Source: Methylotenera versatilis 301 (GTDB lineage: Bacteria > Pseudomonadota > Gammaproteobacteria > Burkholderiales > Methylophilaceae). From it: a stretch of 64,000 nucleotides of DNA. The stretch lies in assembly GCF_000093025.1 (NCBI RefSeq), contig NC_014207.1, positions 2,995,872 to 3,059,871 on the forward strand, in the 5' to 3' direction. Shown here one piece after another: positions 48,475 to 59,426 of this stretch. Within the stretch, counting starts at the first letter, position 1; every line of letters begins with the position of its first letter. The notes beneath the pieces are model-generated. The model saw nothing but the letters and a program-made list of their open reading frames with translations. It made no database searches and was not told the origin of the DNA. A program made the translations under genes and the position numbers.

Positions 48475-49341
48475 CTATGATACCGCTGCCGCGCCGCCGA
48501 CGATTTCTGAAATCTCTTTGGTAATGGCTGCTTGACGTGCTTTGTTGTAAACCAGTTTCAAATCACCAATGACTTCTTTCGCATTGTCAGACGCTGATTT
48601 CATTGCCACCATACGTGAAGATTGCTCAGAAGCCATGTTCTCTGCCACTGCGTTATAAACTAATGATTCGATATAACGTGTCATTAATTGATCAACTACT
48701 GGCTTAGCTTCAGGCTCATAGATGTAATCCCAATGACCTTTAGGACTACCTAGTTGCTCGCCACTCAATGGTAACAATTGCTCCATCACTGGCTCTTGCT
48801 TCATGGTATTAATGAACTTGGTATAGCTAATATAAAGCTGGTCAATTTCGCCAGCTTCATACGCATCCAACATCACTTTAATGGTACCGATTAGCGTTTC
48901 TAAATGCGGCACATCGCCTAAACCAGTAATGTGCGATTTAACATTAGCACCAACGCGGTTCATGAAGCTGAAACCCTTGTTACCAATTGCACTTACTGCA
49001 ATCGCTTTACCTTCAGATTCCCAATTTTTCATTTGGTTAACTGAGAGGCGCAGCATGTTGGTGTTTAGACCGCCACATAGGCCTTTATCTGAGCTCACCA
49101 CAATCAAACCGACGTTTTTAACAACATCACGTTTGATTAAATATGGGTGTTTATATTCTGGGTTTGCAAATGAAAGATGCGCAGCAACGTTACGAATTTT
49201 CTCAGCATACGGACGGCTTGCACGCATTCTATCTTGCGCTTTACGCATTTTAGAAGCGGCAACCATTTCCATCGCTTTTGTGATCTTACGTGTATTTTCA
49301 ACACTCTTGATCTTGGTTCTAATCTCTTTACTACCAGCCAT
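48475..49341 (-). CDS. atpG: ATP synthase gamma subunit
   Basis: Rotor shaft of F1. 288 residues, with the N-terminal coiled-coil helix ([20 protein letters not shown], then [19 protein letters not shown]) and the C-terminal helix ending in [20 protein letters not shown]; the conserved [10 protein letters not shown] is present. Between atpA (24-base gap) and atpD. Confidence 0.97.
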   Translation of the reverse strand: MAGSKEIRTKIKSVENTRKITKAMEMVAASKMRKAQDRMRASRPYAEKIRNVAAHLSFANPEYKHPYLIKRDVVKNVGLIVVSSDKGLCGGLNTNMLRLSVNQMKNWESEGKAIAVSAIGNKGFSFMNRVGANVKSHITGLGDVPHLETLIGTIKVMLDAYEAGEIDQLYISYTKFINTMKQEPVMEQLLPLSGEQLGSPKGHWDYIYEPEAKPVVDQLMTRYIESLVYNAVAENMASEQSSRMVAMKSASDNAKEVIGDLKLVYNKARQAAITKEISEIVGGAAAVS

Positions 49342-49365
49342 TTTTAGTCCTAGATAGTAGAATTA

Positions 49366-50907
49366 TTAGTAAGCGTTTGTTGCTTTGAAGTCTTGAATTG
49401 CGGCTTCAACTGCTTTTTCGTTATCGCCAGCTAAATCTTTGCTAGATTCAATGCCTTCCATCAATTTAGCGTATTTAGAACCCATGAAACCGTGTAATGC
49501 GTTTTCAAAAGCTAACACTTTATTGGTTGGAACATCATCAAAGTAGCCTTTATTAGCCGCTAACAATGTAATCGCCATTTTAGAAACACTTAATGGTGCG
49601 TATTGCGCTTGTTTCATCAACTCAGTAAACATACGACCGCGGTCTAGCTGTTTACGTGTTGCTTCATCCAAATCAGAAGCGAACTGCGCGAACGCAGCCA
49701 ATTCACGGTATTGCGCTAATGCTAAACGTACACCGCCACCAAGTTTCTTAATAACTTTAGTTTGTGCTGCACCACCCACGCGAGATACTGAAATACCGGC
49801 GTTGATCGCTGGACGAATACCAGCGTTAAACAAGTCAGTTTCCAAGAAGATCTGACCATCGGTAATAGAAATCACGTTAGTTGGAACGAAGGCAGAAACG
49901 TCACCAGCCGCAGTTTCAATCACTGGCAATGCAGTCAATGAACCTGTTTTACCTTTAACAGCACCGTTAGTGAATTTTTCAACGTAATCTTCATTTACAC
50001 GAGCTGCACGCTCAAGTAAACGTGAGTGGATGTAGAACACGTCGCCTGGGTACGCTTCACGACCTGGTGGACGGCGTAATAGCAATGAAATTTGACGGTA
50101 AGCAATCGCTTGTTTAGTCAAATCATCATAAACGATCAATGCATCTTCACCACGGTCACGGAAGTATTCGCCCATCGTACAACCAGCGTACGGTGCTAAA
50201 AATTGTAATGCTGCTGAATCTGATGCTGTTGCCGCAACCACGATGGTGTAAGCAAGTGCGCCGTTTTCTTCAAGTTTACGTACCACGTTAGCGACAGTAG
50301 AAGCCTTTTGGCCAATCGCTACATAGATACAGGTCATGTTTTGACCTTTTTGATTGATGATGGCATCAATCGCAACCGCAGTTTTACCTGTTTGACGGTC
50401 ACCAATAATCAATTCACGTTGACCACGGCCAACTGGAACCATAGAGTCAACAGATTTCAAACCTGTTTGAACTGGTTGTGAAACTGATTTACGTGCAATC
50501 ACGCCTGGTGCAACCTTTTCAATCTTGTCAGTCATTTTTGCATTAACTGGGCCTTTACCATCAATTGGTTGACCTAGTGCATTGACAACGCGACCGATTA
50601 ATTCTGGACCTACTGGCACTTCTAAAATACGACCTGTACATTTACAGATATCGCCTTCAGTAATATGCTCGTAGTCACCTAGAACAACCGCACCCACTGA
50701 ATCGCGCTCTAAGTTAAGCGCCAAACCGAATGTGTTGCCTGGGAACTCGATCATCTCGCCAGCCATCACGTTTGAAAGACCATGAATACGAACGATACCG
50801 TCAGTTACTGAAATTACTGTACCTTGAGTACGCGCTTCAGCTGAGGTAGAAAAATTTTCTAATCTGCTTTTAATCAGTTCACTGATTTCTGATGTAGATA
50901 ACTGCAT
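49366..50907 (-). CDS. atpA: ATP synthase alpha subunit
   Basis: Non-catalytic nucleotide-binding subunit of F1. 513 residues with P-loop [13 protein letters not shown], the [11 protein letters not shown] approach, and the alpha/beta signature [14 protein letters not shown]. The N-terminus [17 protein letters not shown] binds the delta subunit. Normal length. Confidence 0.98.
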   Translation of the reverse strand: MQLSTSEISELIKSRLENFSTSAEARTQGTVISVTDGIVRIHGLSNVMAGEMIEFPGNTFGLALNLERDSVGAVVLGDYEHITEGDICKCTGRILEVPVGPELIGRVVNALGQPIDGKGPVNAKMTDKIEKVAPGVIARKSVSQPVQTGLKSVDSMVPVGRGQRELIIGDRQTGKTAVAIDAIINQKGQNMTCIYVAIGQKASTVANVVRKLEENGALAYTIVVAATASDSAALQFLAPYAGCTMGEYFRDRGEDALIVYDDLTKQAIAYRQISLLLRRPPGREAYPGDVFYIHSRLLERAARVNEDYVEKFTNGAVKGKTGSLTALPVIETAAGDVSAFVPTNVISITDGQIFLETDLFNAGIRPAINAGISVSRVGGAAQTKVIKKLGGGVRLALAQYRELAAFAQFASDLDEATRKQLDRGRMFTELMKQAQYAPLSVSKMAITLLAANKGYFDDVPTNKVLAFENALHGFMGSKYAKLMEGIESSKDLAGDNEKAVEAAIQDFKATNAY

Positions 50908-50931
50908 GTTAACTCCTAAATTGTTCTTTGC

Positions 50932-51468
50932 TTATGCTGAAAGCGTGTACGCTAAATTTTGTAACTGACCTTTGACGGATGCGTCTATCACGGTATCGCC
51001 AACAATAATTTTAATCCCACCAATCAGTTCTGAATCTACAGAAACATTGGCTTCAATTTTTTTACCGAACTTAGCTTCTAAGCGTTTTACCAAATCTTTG
51101 ACTTCTGCGGCACTAGGTTTTGCAGCAGCAATAATTTGCGCATCTAAGGTGCCTTCGTCTAGCGCCTTAAGCTCTTCAAACGCTTCAGTAATCGCTGGCA
51201 AAATAGACATACGTCCGTAGTCAACCAACACTTTAATCAAGTTTTGACCTTGTTCGTTAAGCTTATCACCACACACTTTTAAAAAAACGGCTTGCAATTC
51301 GCTGCTGACCACTTTGGGATCTTGAATGTAAGCTTGCATCTGCGCGTCGCTAGCGACACTTGATGCAAAACCTAACATTTCAGACCATTTAGCCAACGAC
51401 TTTTGTTCACGACCTAATTTATAAGCAGCAACTGCGTAAGGCCTTGCGATGGTTGATATTTCAGCCAT
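50932..51468 (-). CDS. atpH: ATP synthase delta subunit
   Basis: Peripheral-stalk subunit joining F1 to the b subunits. 178 residues: ISTIARPYAVAAYKLGREQ at the start, and the C-terminal family motif VDSELIGGIKIIVGDTVIDA. Between atpF (9-base gap) and atpA (24-base gap). Confidence 0.97.
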   Translation of the reverse strand: MAEISTIARPYAVAAYKLGREQKSLAKWSEMLGFASSVASDAQMQAYIQDPKVVSSELQAVFLKVCGDKLNEQGQNLIKVLVDYGRMSILPAITEAFEELKALDEGTLDAQIIAAAKPSAAEVKDLVKRLEAKFGKKIEANVSVDSELIGGIKIIVGDTVIDASVKGQLQNLAYTLSA

Positions 51469-51477
51469 GTCTTATCC

Positions 51478-51948
51478 TTAAAGTTCTGCTGCTAGTTTAG
51501 ATAACATTTCACTGTGTGCTTTTGCGTCAATTTCTTTACGCAAGATTTTTTCAGCACCAGCAATTGCTAGCGCAGACACTTGTGAACGAAGACCTTCTTT
51601 AGCGCGGTTTACTTCTTGGTCGATTTCAGCTTTAGCACCAGCTAAAATACGCTCGCCTTCAGCTTTAGCGTTACCTTTAGCTTCTTCAACGATTTGTGTT
51701 CCGCGTTTTTCAGCTTGGCCAATAATCTCACTCGCTTTTTGTTTAGCTTCAGCTAATGTCGCTTCTGATTTCTTAGCTGCAACTTCCAAAGCACTTCTGC
51801 CTTCTTGAGCTGCCGCTAAACCATCCGCGATTTCCTTTTGGCGTGTTTCAATCGCTGATAACAGCGGTGGCCAAACGAATTTCACTGTGAACCAAATCAA
51901 CACAGCAAATGCAATAGCTTGTGCGATAAGTGTAAAGTTAATATTCAT
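51478..51948 (-). CDS. atpF: ATP synthase subunit b
   Basis: Peripheral-stalk membrane subunit. 156 residues: one N-terminal membrane segment ([20 protein letters not shown]), then a long Ala/Lys/Glu-rich helix that dimerises. A single b gene, not a b/b' pair, as usual for proteobacteria. Confidence 0.97.
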   Translation of the reverse strand: MNINFTLIAQAIAFAVLIWFTVKFVWPPLLSAIETRQKEIADGLAAAQEGRSALEVAAKKSEATLAEAKQKASEIIGQAEKRGTQIVEEAKGNAKAEGERILAGAKAEIDQEVNRAKEGLRSQVSALAIAGAEKILRKEIDAKAHSEMLSKLAAEL

Positions 51949-52018
51949 TACTTACTCCAATATTTAAGTCGTTTAATTTGCGCTAAATTTAAGTAGCGCC
52001 AAATTATTTATAAGCTAA

Positions 52019-52297
<279 letters not shown>

Positions 52298-52363
52298 TCA
52301 AAAATTAAACTTACAACTAAACTAGAACTACAAAAAAATACTAAAAATTTAATACCGAAGAAC

Positions 52364-53182
52364 TTAATGTGACTCGTGTGCCATTGATAAATAAACCACT
52401 GTCAGCATCATGAAAATAAACGCTTGTAATGCCACAATTAAAATATGGAATATTGACCAGCCAGCACCTAGAATTGCACCGAAGATTGTGCCTGAAATAC
52501 CAGTGGCAGCCCACATACCGAGCAACAAGAAAATCACCTCACCAGCATACATATTGCCGAATAGTCGCAATGAGTGTGAAAGTGGTTTTGAAACGTATTC
52601 GATTAAATTGAACAGAAAGTTCAACGGTAAAACCCAGAATTTAGTGCCGAATGGCGTATAGAAAAGCTCATGAATCCAACCACCAAAGCCTTTAACTTTG
52701 ATTGAGAAGAATATCATCAAGAACCACACCGCTAAAGCCAATGCAAAAGTTGTGTTGATGTCTGAAGTTGGAACACTGCGCCAGTGCTCTAGACCTAATG
52801 GCGCGTAAACGAAATGGTGCATCACATCTACAGGTAAAAAGTCCATGGCGTTCATGGCTAAAACCCATAAAAATACTGTTAATGCTGTTGGAGCGATGAA
52901 ACTGTGGCGATTGCCGTGAAATATATTTTTTACCTGGTCATCTACAAAACTGAAAATTAGCTCTACAAATGCTTGACCTTTTGAAGGTACGCCAGCTGTT
53001 GCGCCGCGCGCTACCCACCAAATCAAACCCATTACTACTACACCAAGCAATACAGACATAACAAGACTGTCGTAATTTAACATCCAAAAGCTACCGTCAC
53101 CAACTGGTTGCGAGTTAAAAGTTAAATGATGCGTAATGTATTCAGAAGGGGTGAGTGCTTTTTCTGCTTGTTCTATAGCCAT
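52364..53182 (-). CDS. atpB: ATP synthase subunit a
   Basis: Stator membrane subunit providing the two proton half-channels. 272 residues, about five to six membrane helices. The essential Arg is in the helix [19 protein letters not shown], matching the E. coli [11 protein letters not shown] segment around Arg210. First of the structural genes after atpI. Confidence 0.97.
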   Translation of the reverse strand: MAIEQAEKALTPSEYITHHLTFNSQPVGDGSFWMLNYDSLVMSVLLGVVVMGLIWWVARGATAGVPSKGQAFVELIFSFVDDQVKNIFHGNRHSFIAPTALTVFLWVLAMNAMDFLPVDVMHHFVYAPLGLEHWRSVPTSDINTTFALALAVWFLMIFFSIKVKGFGGWIHELFYTPFGTKFWVLPLNFLFNLIEYVSKPLSHSLRLFGNMYAGEVIFLLLGMWAATGISGTIFGAILGAGWSIFHILIVALQAFIFMMLTVVYLSMAHESH

Positions 53183-53232
53183 AATCTATTATTTACTTTA
53201 ATAAAATTCGTTTAAATTAAACTTTTAACTTA

Positions 53233-53607
53233 CTAAACTTTCAATCTGCTCAAAGCGGCACCCGAAAACAGTGCAGCTGCTGCCAAACCAGCAATGAGTG
53301 CAAATGGCACTAACTGCTTATACAACTTAAATATAACTACCAATAACACGATAATTATTAAAATCTTGGTTGCTTCAGCTTTTAATAAATTGATTAATAT
53401 TGCTGAAGCATCTTTATTATTTTCGCCGCGTTTTGCTACCGCTACCGCAGCACAGGCGCCTAGCACTACACTGGCACCACCTAACATCGCTGAAACACTT
53501 GCATGCAAACCCGACACAAATAAAGCCAAAACAGCAACGCTCAACGTAGCAACTAATTGAATTTTAAGCATTTTGCTAAATACATCTGATGTGTTGGATG
53601 TTGACAA
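53233..53607 (-). CDS. atpI: ATP synthase-associated AtpI protein
   Basis: 124-residue membrane protein with about four hydrophobic segments, AtpI-like, thought to help assemble the c-ring. Lacks strong signature residues; position at the head of the operon makes the call. The best start is a TTG at 53607 with AGGG about 10 bases upstream; an ATG 12 codons inside (53571) is an alternative without a good site. The intergenic region before it should hold the operon promoter. Confidence 0.85.
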   Translation of the reverse strand: MSTSNTSDVFSKMLKIQLVATLSVAVLALFVSGLHASVSAMLGGASVVLGACAAVAVAKRGENNKDASAILINLLKAEATKILIIIVLLVVIFKLYKQLVPFALIAGLAAAALFSGAALSRLKV

Positions 53608-53763
53608 TTGCTTAAACCCTGTAACTGAAAACTAGTTAATTTTGACGCTTACTATTGTTGTGTTTTGCTGCTTATTTTGCGATTTTTACATGCACTATAT
53701 AGCAAAGACCGCGATTTTGAATTATTACCGATTTTTAGTCAAGGATTAAGTTACAAGCATTTA

Positions 53764-53783
53764 CATTTTGTTTAAGCAAAATG
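53764..53783 (-). terminator. Small hairpin after parB
   Basis: CATTTTG (53764-53770) and CAAAATG (53777-53783) around a 6-base loop, directly after the parB stop codon. The stem is AT-rich and has no clear T-run, so termination would be weak; low confidence. Confidence 0.3.
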
Positions 53784-53789
53784 AAACAC

Positions 53790-54680
53790 TTAGCGCGAAA
53801 TTCTACTCACAATTTCATCAAGTTGATCTAAATTTGCATAGCTAATTTTTAAAGTACCAGCCCCTTTTGCATCGGCTTTAATGCTGACTGTTGCACCTAA
53901 TTTATCACTTAATGCTTCTTGCAGCCTTAATACATCAGGATTTATGTGGGTTTTCTGTATTTGTTTTTGAGGCGCTTCAATGCTTGTAGCTTCTAGATTT
54001 TTTACCAGACTTTCTACTTCACGTACTGATAAATTATCCTGAACAATTTGTGTTGCAAGCATCACTTGTTGCGCACCATCTAGACCAATTAATGCACGTG
54101 CATGGCCCATATCTAGCTTGCCATGCATCAACATATCTTGCACTGGTGCGCATAAAGTGAGCAGACGCAATAAATTTGAAACCGCCACACGTGAACGACC
54201 TACTGCCGCAGCGGCTTTTTCGTGCGTCATTTCAAACTCATCAATCAGGCGTTTAATACCTTGCGCTTCTTCTAATGGATTCAGGTTTTCACGTTGAATA
54301 TTCTCGATCAAGGCCATTGCCAATGCAGCCTCATCGGCGATTTCACGTACCAATACAGGCACTTCTTCTAAACCCGCCATCTGACTAGCGCGCCAGCGGC
54401 GTTCACCGGCAATGATTTCATAATGGTCGTCATCTCCGTGCTCATTAGGTATGTGACGCACCAAAATCGGCTGCATAATGCCTTGCGATTTAATCGAAGC
54501 AGCTAAAGTTTGCAAGGCGGCATCATCCATATAGCTACGTGGTTGATATTTTCCAGATTGCAATTGCTCAACTTTTAGCACTAAAAGTGAATCGGCTTCA
54601 CCAACACTGCCCATATCGCCTGCAAGCAAGCTATCCAGCCCGCGACCCAAGCCTCTATTTAAGCCTTTTAACTTAGCCAT
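53790..54680 (-). CDS. parB: Chromosome-partitioning protein ParB (Spo0J)
   Basis: CTP-dependent DNA clamp that loads at parS and spreads to organise the origin region. 296 residues from the ATG at 54680: an N-terminal GLGRGLDSLLAG (ParA-stimulating tail), the GERRWRAS CTP-binding motif with IENIQRENLNPLEEAQ, a helix-turn-helix (about 150-180, MTHEKAAAAVGRSRVAVSNL), and a C-terminal dimerisation domain. The start overlaps parA by 8 bases; an in-frame GTG at 54692 is possible. Two perfect parS sites lie at 58.9 and 59.4 kb. Confidence 0.96.
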   Translation of the reverse strand: MAKLKGLNRGLGRGLDSLLAGDMGSVGEADSLLVLKVEQLQSGKYQPRSYMDDAALQTLAASIKSQGIMQPILVRHIPNEHGDDDHYEIIAGERRWRASQMAGLEEVPVLVREIADEAALAMALIENIQRENLNPLEEAQGIKRLIDEFEMTHEKAAAAVGRSRVAVSNLLRLLTLCAPVQDMLMHGKLDMGHARALIGLDGAQQVMLATQIVQDNLSVREVESLVKNLEATSIEAPQKQIQKTHINPDVLRLQEALSDKLGATVSIKADAKGAGTLKISYANLDQLDEIVSRISR

Positions 54681-55458
54681 GTTTTTTATCACTCCGCATT
54701 ACTTCTTTTGCTAATTCCAAATAGGCCACCGCGCCTTTTGAAGCTTTATCATAATTCAACACAGGCACACCGTAGCTGGGCGCTTCTGCTAAACGAATAT
54801 TGCGCGGAATAATAGTTTTGTATACCTTATCGCCAAAATGGCTGATTAGTTGCGCAGACACTTGCTGTGCGAGCATATTGCGATTATCGAACAAGGTGCG
54901 TAACAAACCTTCAATCTCTAGCGTTGGATTCAAACGCGCGCGCACTTTTTTGATGGTATTTACTAAGTCCGACAAGCCTTCTAAGGCGTAATATTCACAT
55001 TGCATCGGTATCATCACGGCGCTAGAGGCCGTGAGCGCATTCACCGTGACCAAGTTAAGGGCAGGGGGGCAATCCAACAATACAAAATCATAAGGCGCAG
55101 CTTCTTCGGCGCTCACTAATTTAGCAATCGCCACTTTTAAGCGATTTTCGCGCGCCAGCTCATTCACCAACTCAACTTCCGCACCTGCTAAATCGCGATT
55201 TGATGGCGCAATATCAAAGCCGCCTTTTTCACTGGTTAAAATCACTTCTTTTAGCGACTTCTCACCAATCAACACATGATAAATACTGAACTTTAAGTGT
55301 GCTTTATCTATACCACTACCTGTACTGGCATTGCCCTGCGGATCCAAATCAATCAGTAAAACGCGCTTACCTAAACTAGCCAAACTAGCAGCCAAGTTCA
55401 CGCAAGTCGTGGTTTTACCTACACCGCCTTTTTGATTAGTGATTGCTAATATTTTCAT
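54673..55458 (-). CDS. parA: Chromosome-partitioning ATPase ParA (Soj)
   Basis: Deviant Walker ATPase that binds DNA non-specifically when ATP-bound and moves ParB-parS complexes. 261 residues: the KGGVGKTT deviant P-loop near the N-terminus, DLDPQGNAS, and the LLDCPPALNLVTVNAL Walker B region. Operon with parB (overlap of 8 bases) and close behind rsmG, the common origin-linked order. Confidence 0.97.
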   Translation of the reverse strand: MKILAITNQKGGVGKTTTCVNLAASLASLGKRVLLIDLDPQGNASTGSGIDKAHLKFSIYHVLIGEKSLKEVILTSEKGGFDIAPSNRDLAGAEVELVNELARENRLKVAIAKLVSAEEAAPYDFVLLDCPPALNLVTVNALTASSAVMIPMQCEYYALEGLSDLVNTIKKVRARLNPTLEIEGLLRTLFDNRNMLAQQVSAQLISHFGDKVYKTIIPRNIRLAEAPSYGVPVLNYDKASKGAVAYLELAKEVMRSDKKHG

Positions 55459-55513
55459 TATTTTCTTATAGGTTTATCAGAATAAAATTAACTGGATTAA
55501 CTTACGACTAGAC

Positions 55514-56167
55514 TCAATTGACACTTAAAAAAACCAGATGACGCTCTGCGTCTAAACCTGCTACTTTCAGGATTTCAATTTTGTTCACCTGCACGCCCGC
55601 ACTTTTAAAATCTTGATGCTCAAACTCATGCTCTGGCATTACGCCTTTCATAGCGAGCCACAACCCATTACTGGCTAGCAAATGTTTTGTGAGTTTAACA
55701 AATAGTCCAATTTCTGAAAAAGCGCGTGAAATTATCACATCAAATTTCACGTCTTTTTTAAGCGCCTCTACACGTCCAACTTCAACCTGAAAATTGCTCA
55801 AACCTAATTCGCCTTTTACTTGTCGCATGAAGCTGGTTTTTTTAGCGACAGAATCTATCGCCGTTACTTGCAACTCTGGCAGACATATCGCCAAGGGAAT
55901 GCTCGGCAAACCGGCACCTGCACCAACATCCAATAAACACTTAGGTGTTAGGGCCTGCACATGCGGTAGTACGCTCAAGCTATCTAACAAATGCAAAGTC
56001 ACCATTTCTAGCGGATCTCGGATTGCCGTGAGATTATGCACTTTGTTCCATTTATCAATGAGCAACAGATAGGCAATCAATTTCGCTTGTTTTTCAGCGT
56101 CGATTTGCAAATCCATTTCGAGCAAACCAGATTGCAGCTTACTTTGTAGCGCACTTATCAAAGTCAT
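55514..56167 (-). CDS. rsmG: 16S rRNA (guanine527-N7)-methyltransferase RsmG
   Basis: SAM-dependent methyltransferase acting on G527 of 16S rRNA. 217 residues with the SAM-binding motif LLDVGAGAGLPSIPLAI, the VTAIDSVAKKTSFM loop and DVIISRAFSEIG. Eight bases separate it from mnmG upstream and 55 from parA downstream, so it is part of the mnmG-rsmG-parA-parB unit. Confidence 0.96.
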   Translation of the reverse strand: MTLISALQSKLQSGLLEMDLQIDAEKQAKLIAYLLLIDKWNKVHNLTAIRDPLEMVTLHLLDSLSVLPHVQALTPKCLLDVGAGAGLPSIPLAICLPELQVTAIDSVAKKTSFMRQVKGELGLSNFQVEVGRVEALKKDVKFDVIISRAFSEIGLFVKLTKHLLASNGLWLAMKGVMPEHEFEHQDFKSAGVQVNKIEILKVAGLDAERHLVFLSVN

Positions 56168-56175
56168 ACGGCAAT

Positions 56176-58077
56176 TTACGCTGCTAAATCTGCAGCCGGC
56201 TTGCTACGGGATTGACGTTTCAAATACACCAATAACAAGGAAATAGCCGCAGGTGTTATACCTGAAATACGGCTGGCCTGACCTATGGTTTCTGGTTTTT
56301 GCGCATTCAATTTTTGTTGTGCTTCAATCGGCAAACCATGAATTTCACGATAATCCAAATTATCAGGCAGCCTTGTATTTTCTTGACCACGACTACGAGC
56401 GACTTCATCAGTTTGGCGATCAATATAGCCTTGATATTTGGCAGCGATTTCCACTTGCTCGCGCACAGAAGGTTCAACTTCGCCCAAGCCGATTTCACCT
56501 AATGTGAGCACAGCTTCATAGCTCACTTCTGGACGACGCAGTAACTCAAACAAACTATATTCATGCTCAAGCGGCTTGCCAAACATTTCCACCATTTTTT
56601 CTGTGGGCACATTAGCCGGTTGCACAAAAGTCTTCTTAAGGCGGTCTTGCTCGCGTTCAACCGCTTCTTTCTTGCGGCTAAAAGCCTCCCAACGGGCATC
56701 ATCCACCAAGCCTAATTTGCGACCGATTTCAGTCAGGCGCATATCAGCGTTGTCTTCACGCAATTGCAAGCGATACTCAGCACGGCTGGTAAACATACGG
56801 TATGGCTCAGTGACGCCGCGAGTGATTAAGTCATCGACCATCACACCCAAATAAGCTTCATCGCGAGCAGGACACCAGGACTCTTTGCCTTGTGAATAAA
56901 GCGCAGCATTCGCACCTGCTAGCAAACCTTGCGCAGCAGCTTCTTCGTAACCAGTAGTGCCGTTAATTTGTCCTGCAAAGAACAAGCCTTGCACCATTTT
57001 GGTTTCCAGCGAGCTTTTCAAACCACGCGGATCATAGTAGTCATATTCAATCGCATAGCCCGGGCGCAGAATATGTGCATTTTCTAGACCGCGTACTGAG
57101 CGCACTAACGCTAGCTGAATATCAAACGGCAAGCTGGTTGAAATACCGTTTGGATAAACTTCATTGGTGGTTAAGCCTTCAGGCTCCAAGAAAATTTGGT
57201 GTGAATCTTTATCGGCAAAGCGGTGAATTTTATCTTCCACACTTGGGCAGTACCGTGGACCCACACCTTCAATCACCCCCGTGTACATAGGTGAGCGATC
57301 TAAACCGCTACGAATAATATCGTGTGTACGCTCATTAGTATGCGTAATCCAGCAGGGCAGTTGAGCGGGGTGATGCGCAACATTACCCATAAAAGAAAAC
57401 ACAGGCACAGGGTCGTCGCCCGGCTGAATCGTCATCACAGAATAATCAATCGTGCGACCATCAATTCGTGGCGGCGTACCAGTTTTCAATCTACCTGCAG
57501 GCAAACCGATTTCACGTAAACGTGCTGCTAATGAAATGGCTGGTGGATCACCTGCGCGACCAGCGCTGTAGTTTTGCAGCCCCACATGCACCAAACCACC
57601 TAAAAATGTACCCGCAGTGAGCACGACTGATTTAGAGGTAAAGCGCAACCCAATTTGCGTCACCACACCAGCAGCACGATCACCCTCTAAAATAATGTCA
57701 TCCACAGCTTGTTGAAACAGCCAAAGGTTAGGCTGGTTTTCCAAGCGATGTCTAATCGCCGCTTTATACAATACGCGGTCAGCTTGAGCGCGAGTAGCAC
57801 GTACGGCAGGGCCTTTACTGGAATTTAAAACTCTAAATTGAATACCGCCTTCATCCGTCGCGGCCGCCATTGCGCCACCAAGCGCATCAATCTCTTTTAC
57901 TAAATGACCTTTGCCGATACCGCCAATGCTTGGATTGCACGACATTTGACCTAAAGTTTCGATATTATGTGTAAGCAATAAGGTTTTTTGCCCCATTCTG
58001 GCACTAGCAAGCGCAGCTTCGGTGCCTGCGTGCCCGCCACCGACTACAATCACATCAAAAACGTCAGGAAAATTCAT
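56176..58077 (-). CDS. mnmG: tRNA uridine 34 carboxymethylaminomethyl synthesis enzyme MnmG (GidA)
   Basis: FAD enzyme that works with MnmE to modify U34 of certain tRNAs. 633 residues from the ATG at 58077, which gives the family start [20 protein letters not shown] with the FAD-binding GGGHAG; a frame extension to 58137 is not supported by the family length. Also visible: [20 protein letters not shown], the [19 protein letters not shown] segment, and the C-terminal [14 protein letters not shown]. It heads the unit and lies close to the origin. Confidence 0.96.
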   Translation of the reverse strand: MNFPDVFDVIVVGGGHAGTEAALASARMGQKTLLLTHNIETLGQMSCNPSIGGIGKGHLVKEIDALGGAMAAATDEGGIQFRVLNSSKGPAVRATRAQADRVLYKAAIRHRLENQPNLWLFQQAVDDIILEGDRAAGVVTQIGLRFTSKSVVLTAGTFLGGLVHVGLQNYSAGRAGDPPAISLAARLREIGLPAGRLKTGTPPRIDGRTIDYSVMTIQPGDDPVPVFSFMGNVAHHPAQLPCWITHTNERTHDIIRSGLDRSPMYTGVIEGVGPRYCPSVEDKIHRFADKDSHQIFLEPEGLTTNEVYPNGISTSLPFDIQLALVRSVRGLENAHILRPGYAIEYDYYDPRGLKSSLETKMVQGLFFAGQINGTTGYEEAAAQGLLAGANAALYSQGKESWCPARDEAYLGVMVDDLITRGVTEPYRMFTSRAEYRLQLREDNADMRLTEIGRKLGLVDDARWEAFSRKKEAVEREQDRLKKTFVQPANVPTEKMVEMFGKPLEHEYSLFELLRRPEVSYEAVLTLGEIGLGEVEPSVREQVEIAAKYQGYIDRQTDEVARSRGQENTRLPDNLDYREIHGLPIEAQQKLNAQKPETIGQASRISGITPAAISLLLVYLKRQSRSKPAADLAA

Positions 58078-58410
58078 ATATTCAAGCTTGTCTTTCAAAC
58101 AATAGGCACAATATAACAACCATCGGAATACAATCACGTCTTAAGTGATTGAAGGTATTGTGCGAAGGCTAGATTTTACTTTAATAGCCGCCAATAGTCA
58201 TGTAAAAGCATGTTTTTTCACAGAATTAAGTCAACTCTTTTTACCTTAAAACGTTACCTTTACAAGATAGACACAATTTCTTAATAATCTTGGCATAATA
58301 TTCGCTTTACAAAAATTAAAGCATCTTTTAGCAAACTACTTTATTATGTGAATGTTGAAGCATGATTGCTAAGCAAGAATAATTTTTTATTAAAAATAAT
58401 GGAGCAGCAA

Positions 58411-58860
58411 ATGAAAAAATTAAGTATCCTTTTAGTAGCATTGTTAGGTTTTAGCGCCATTTCTGCGCATGCCAGCATTGCAAATGCAAAAAAATTAGTA
58501 TTGATCTACCATACCCAAGCCATCGCTGAAAATAAAGAATTTGCTGGGCCTTCAGCTGAAGAAGGCAAAGCTTTTTTCAATAACAAAGTTAAAACTGCTA
58601 ACGGCAAAGAAGTTGCTTGCGCTTCATGCCACACTGCAAACCCAGCTGATAACGGCAAAAATATCGTCACAGGCAAAGTGATTAAACCACTATCTCCAGT
58701 GGTTAATACAAAACGCTTCTCTGACTTTGATAAAGTGGAAGCTAAATTTTCACAACATTGTGTTGATATTTTAGGCATGGACTGTACAGCAGCTCAAAAA
58801 GCCAACTACATCACTTACGTTTTAACAGAAAAAACACCAACAGTTAAAGCCAAAAAATAA
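58411..58860 (+). CDS. Small periplasmic cytochrome c (DUF1924/SHP-like)
   Basis: 149 residues from the ATG at 58411: signal peptide 1-22 (MKKLSILLVALLGFSAISAHA), then a c-type haem motif CASCH in VACASCHTANPADNG and a C-terminal pair of Cys (HCVDILGMDCTAAQ) that could form a disulfide. Layout fits the DUF1924 group that includes Rhodobacter SHP-type cytochromes. The partner is unknown. GGAGCAGC precedes the start, and an ATG 12 bases upstream is also in frame. A parS-containing terminator follows. Confidence 0.85.
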   Translation: MKKLSILLVALLGFSAISAHASIANAKKLVLIYHTQAIAENKEFAGPSAEEGKAFFNNKVKTANGKEVACASCHTANPADNGKNIVTGKVIKPLSPVVNTKRFSDFDKVEAKFSQHCVDILGMDCTAAQKANYITYVLTEKTPTVKAKK

Positions 58861-58877
58861 GCTTTAAACTTTAAATT

Positions 58878-58912
58878 AAAAAGCAGTGTTTCACGTGAAA
58901 CACTGCTTTTTT
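58878..58912. terminator. Bidirectional terminator with parS as its core
   Basis: A perfect 34-bp palindrome (58878-58911): A5-GCAGTG then the parS core then CACTGC-T5, plus one more T. As RNA it folds as a strong hairpin with a U-run on either strand. It ends the cytochrome c transcript and faces the relic on the other strand. Confidence 0.88.
58887..58902. promoter_or_regulatory. parS: parS site 1
   Basis: TGTTTCACGTGAAACA, an exact match to the bacterial parS consensus and a perfect 16-bp palindrome. It is centred in the terminator hairpin, 4.2 kb from the parB start. ParB is expected to load here. Confidence 0.95.
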
Positions 58913-59034
58913 AACATCTAAAATTCCCCTACAACCCATATATTTTCATCAATTAAGCCTTTTACAGCTAGCACTTGCCGGGTAGTATCGTACCTCATAC
59001 CTAAATTGCAGCATGCGGCATAATTTACAAGCCG

Positions 59035-59286
59035 CTAAAATAAACCTCGTAAAGTGGCATGTAGTATTAAACTCAAATCTGGCAAGTAAAAATCCAATAA
59101 AGCTTCGCGCATTCCCAGCATAAAATCCACTTGTGATGGCGAATTGAGGGGTAAATTACAACGCACAAAATGGAAGCTCATTAGGTTTTCATGTAAATTA
59201 GAGAGACTCTCTTCTCTTAATTTATCGGGGACATGAATACAGTATTGATGACTTATGTGTAGAATCTCACCTGACCAACTATATTT
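59035..59286 (-). pseudogene. Possible gene relic (open frame without a start)
   Basis: An 83-codon stop-free stretch on the minus strand ending at a TAG (59035-59037), bounded upstream by in-frame stops and lacking a good start codon; its first Met is 48 residues from the end. The translation looks protein-like rather than random (VPDKLREESLSNLHENLMSF, PSQVDFMLGMREALLDFYLP). I do not recognise it. It could be the 3' end of a decayed gene. Low confidence. Confidence 0.35.
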
Positions 59287-59410
59287 CTAGACTACATTTC
59301 AACCATTAAGATTCTAGATTACAGCAAATCGACATGATCATTTAGTTTTCACCTCCGTAGTGACAAAACCAAAGTCACCAAATGTCTATTAGAAATGCTG
59401 GAGTGATGAT

Positions 59411-59426
59411 TGTTTCACGTGAAACA
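59411..59426. promoter_or_regulatory. parS: parS site 2
   Basis: A second exact TGTTTCACGTGAAACA, 524 bases from the first and in non-coding sequence. Unlike site 1 it is not part of a larger hairpin. Confidence 0.95.
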
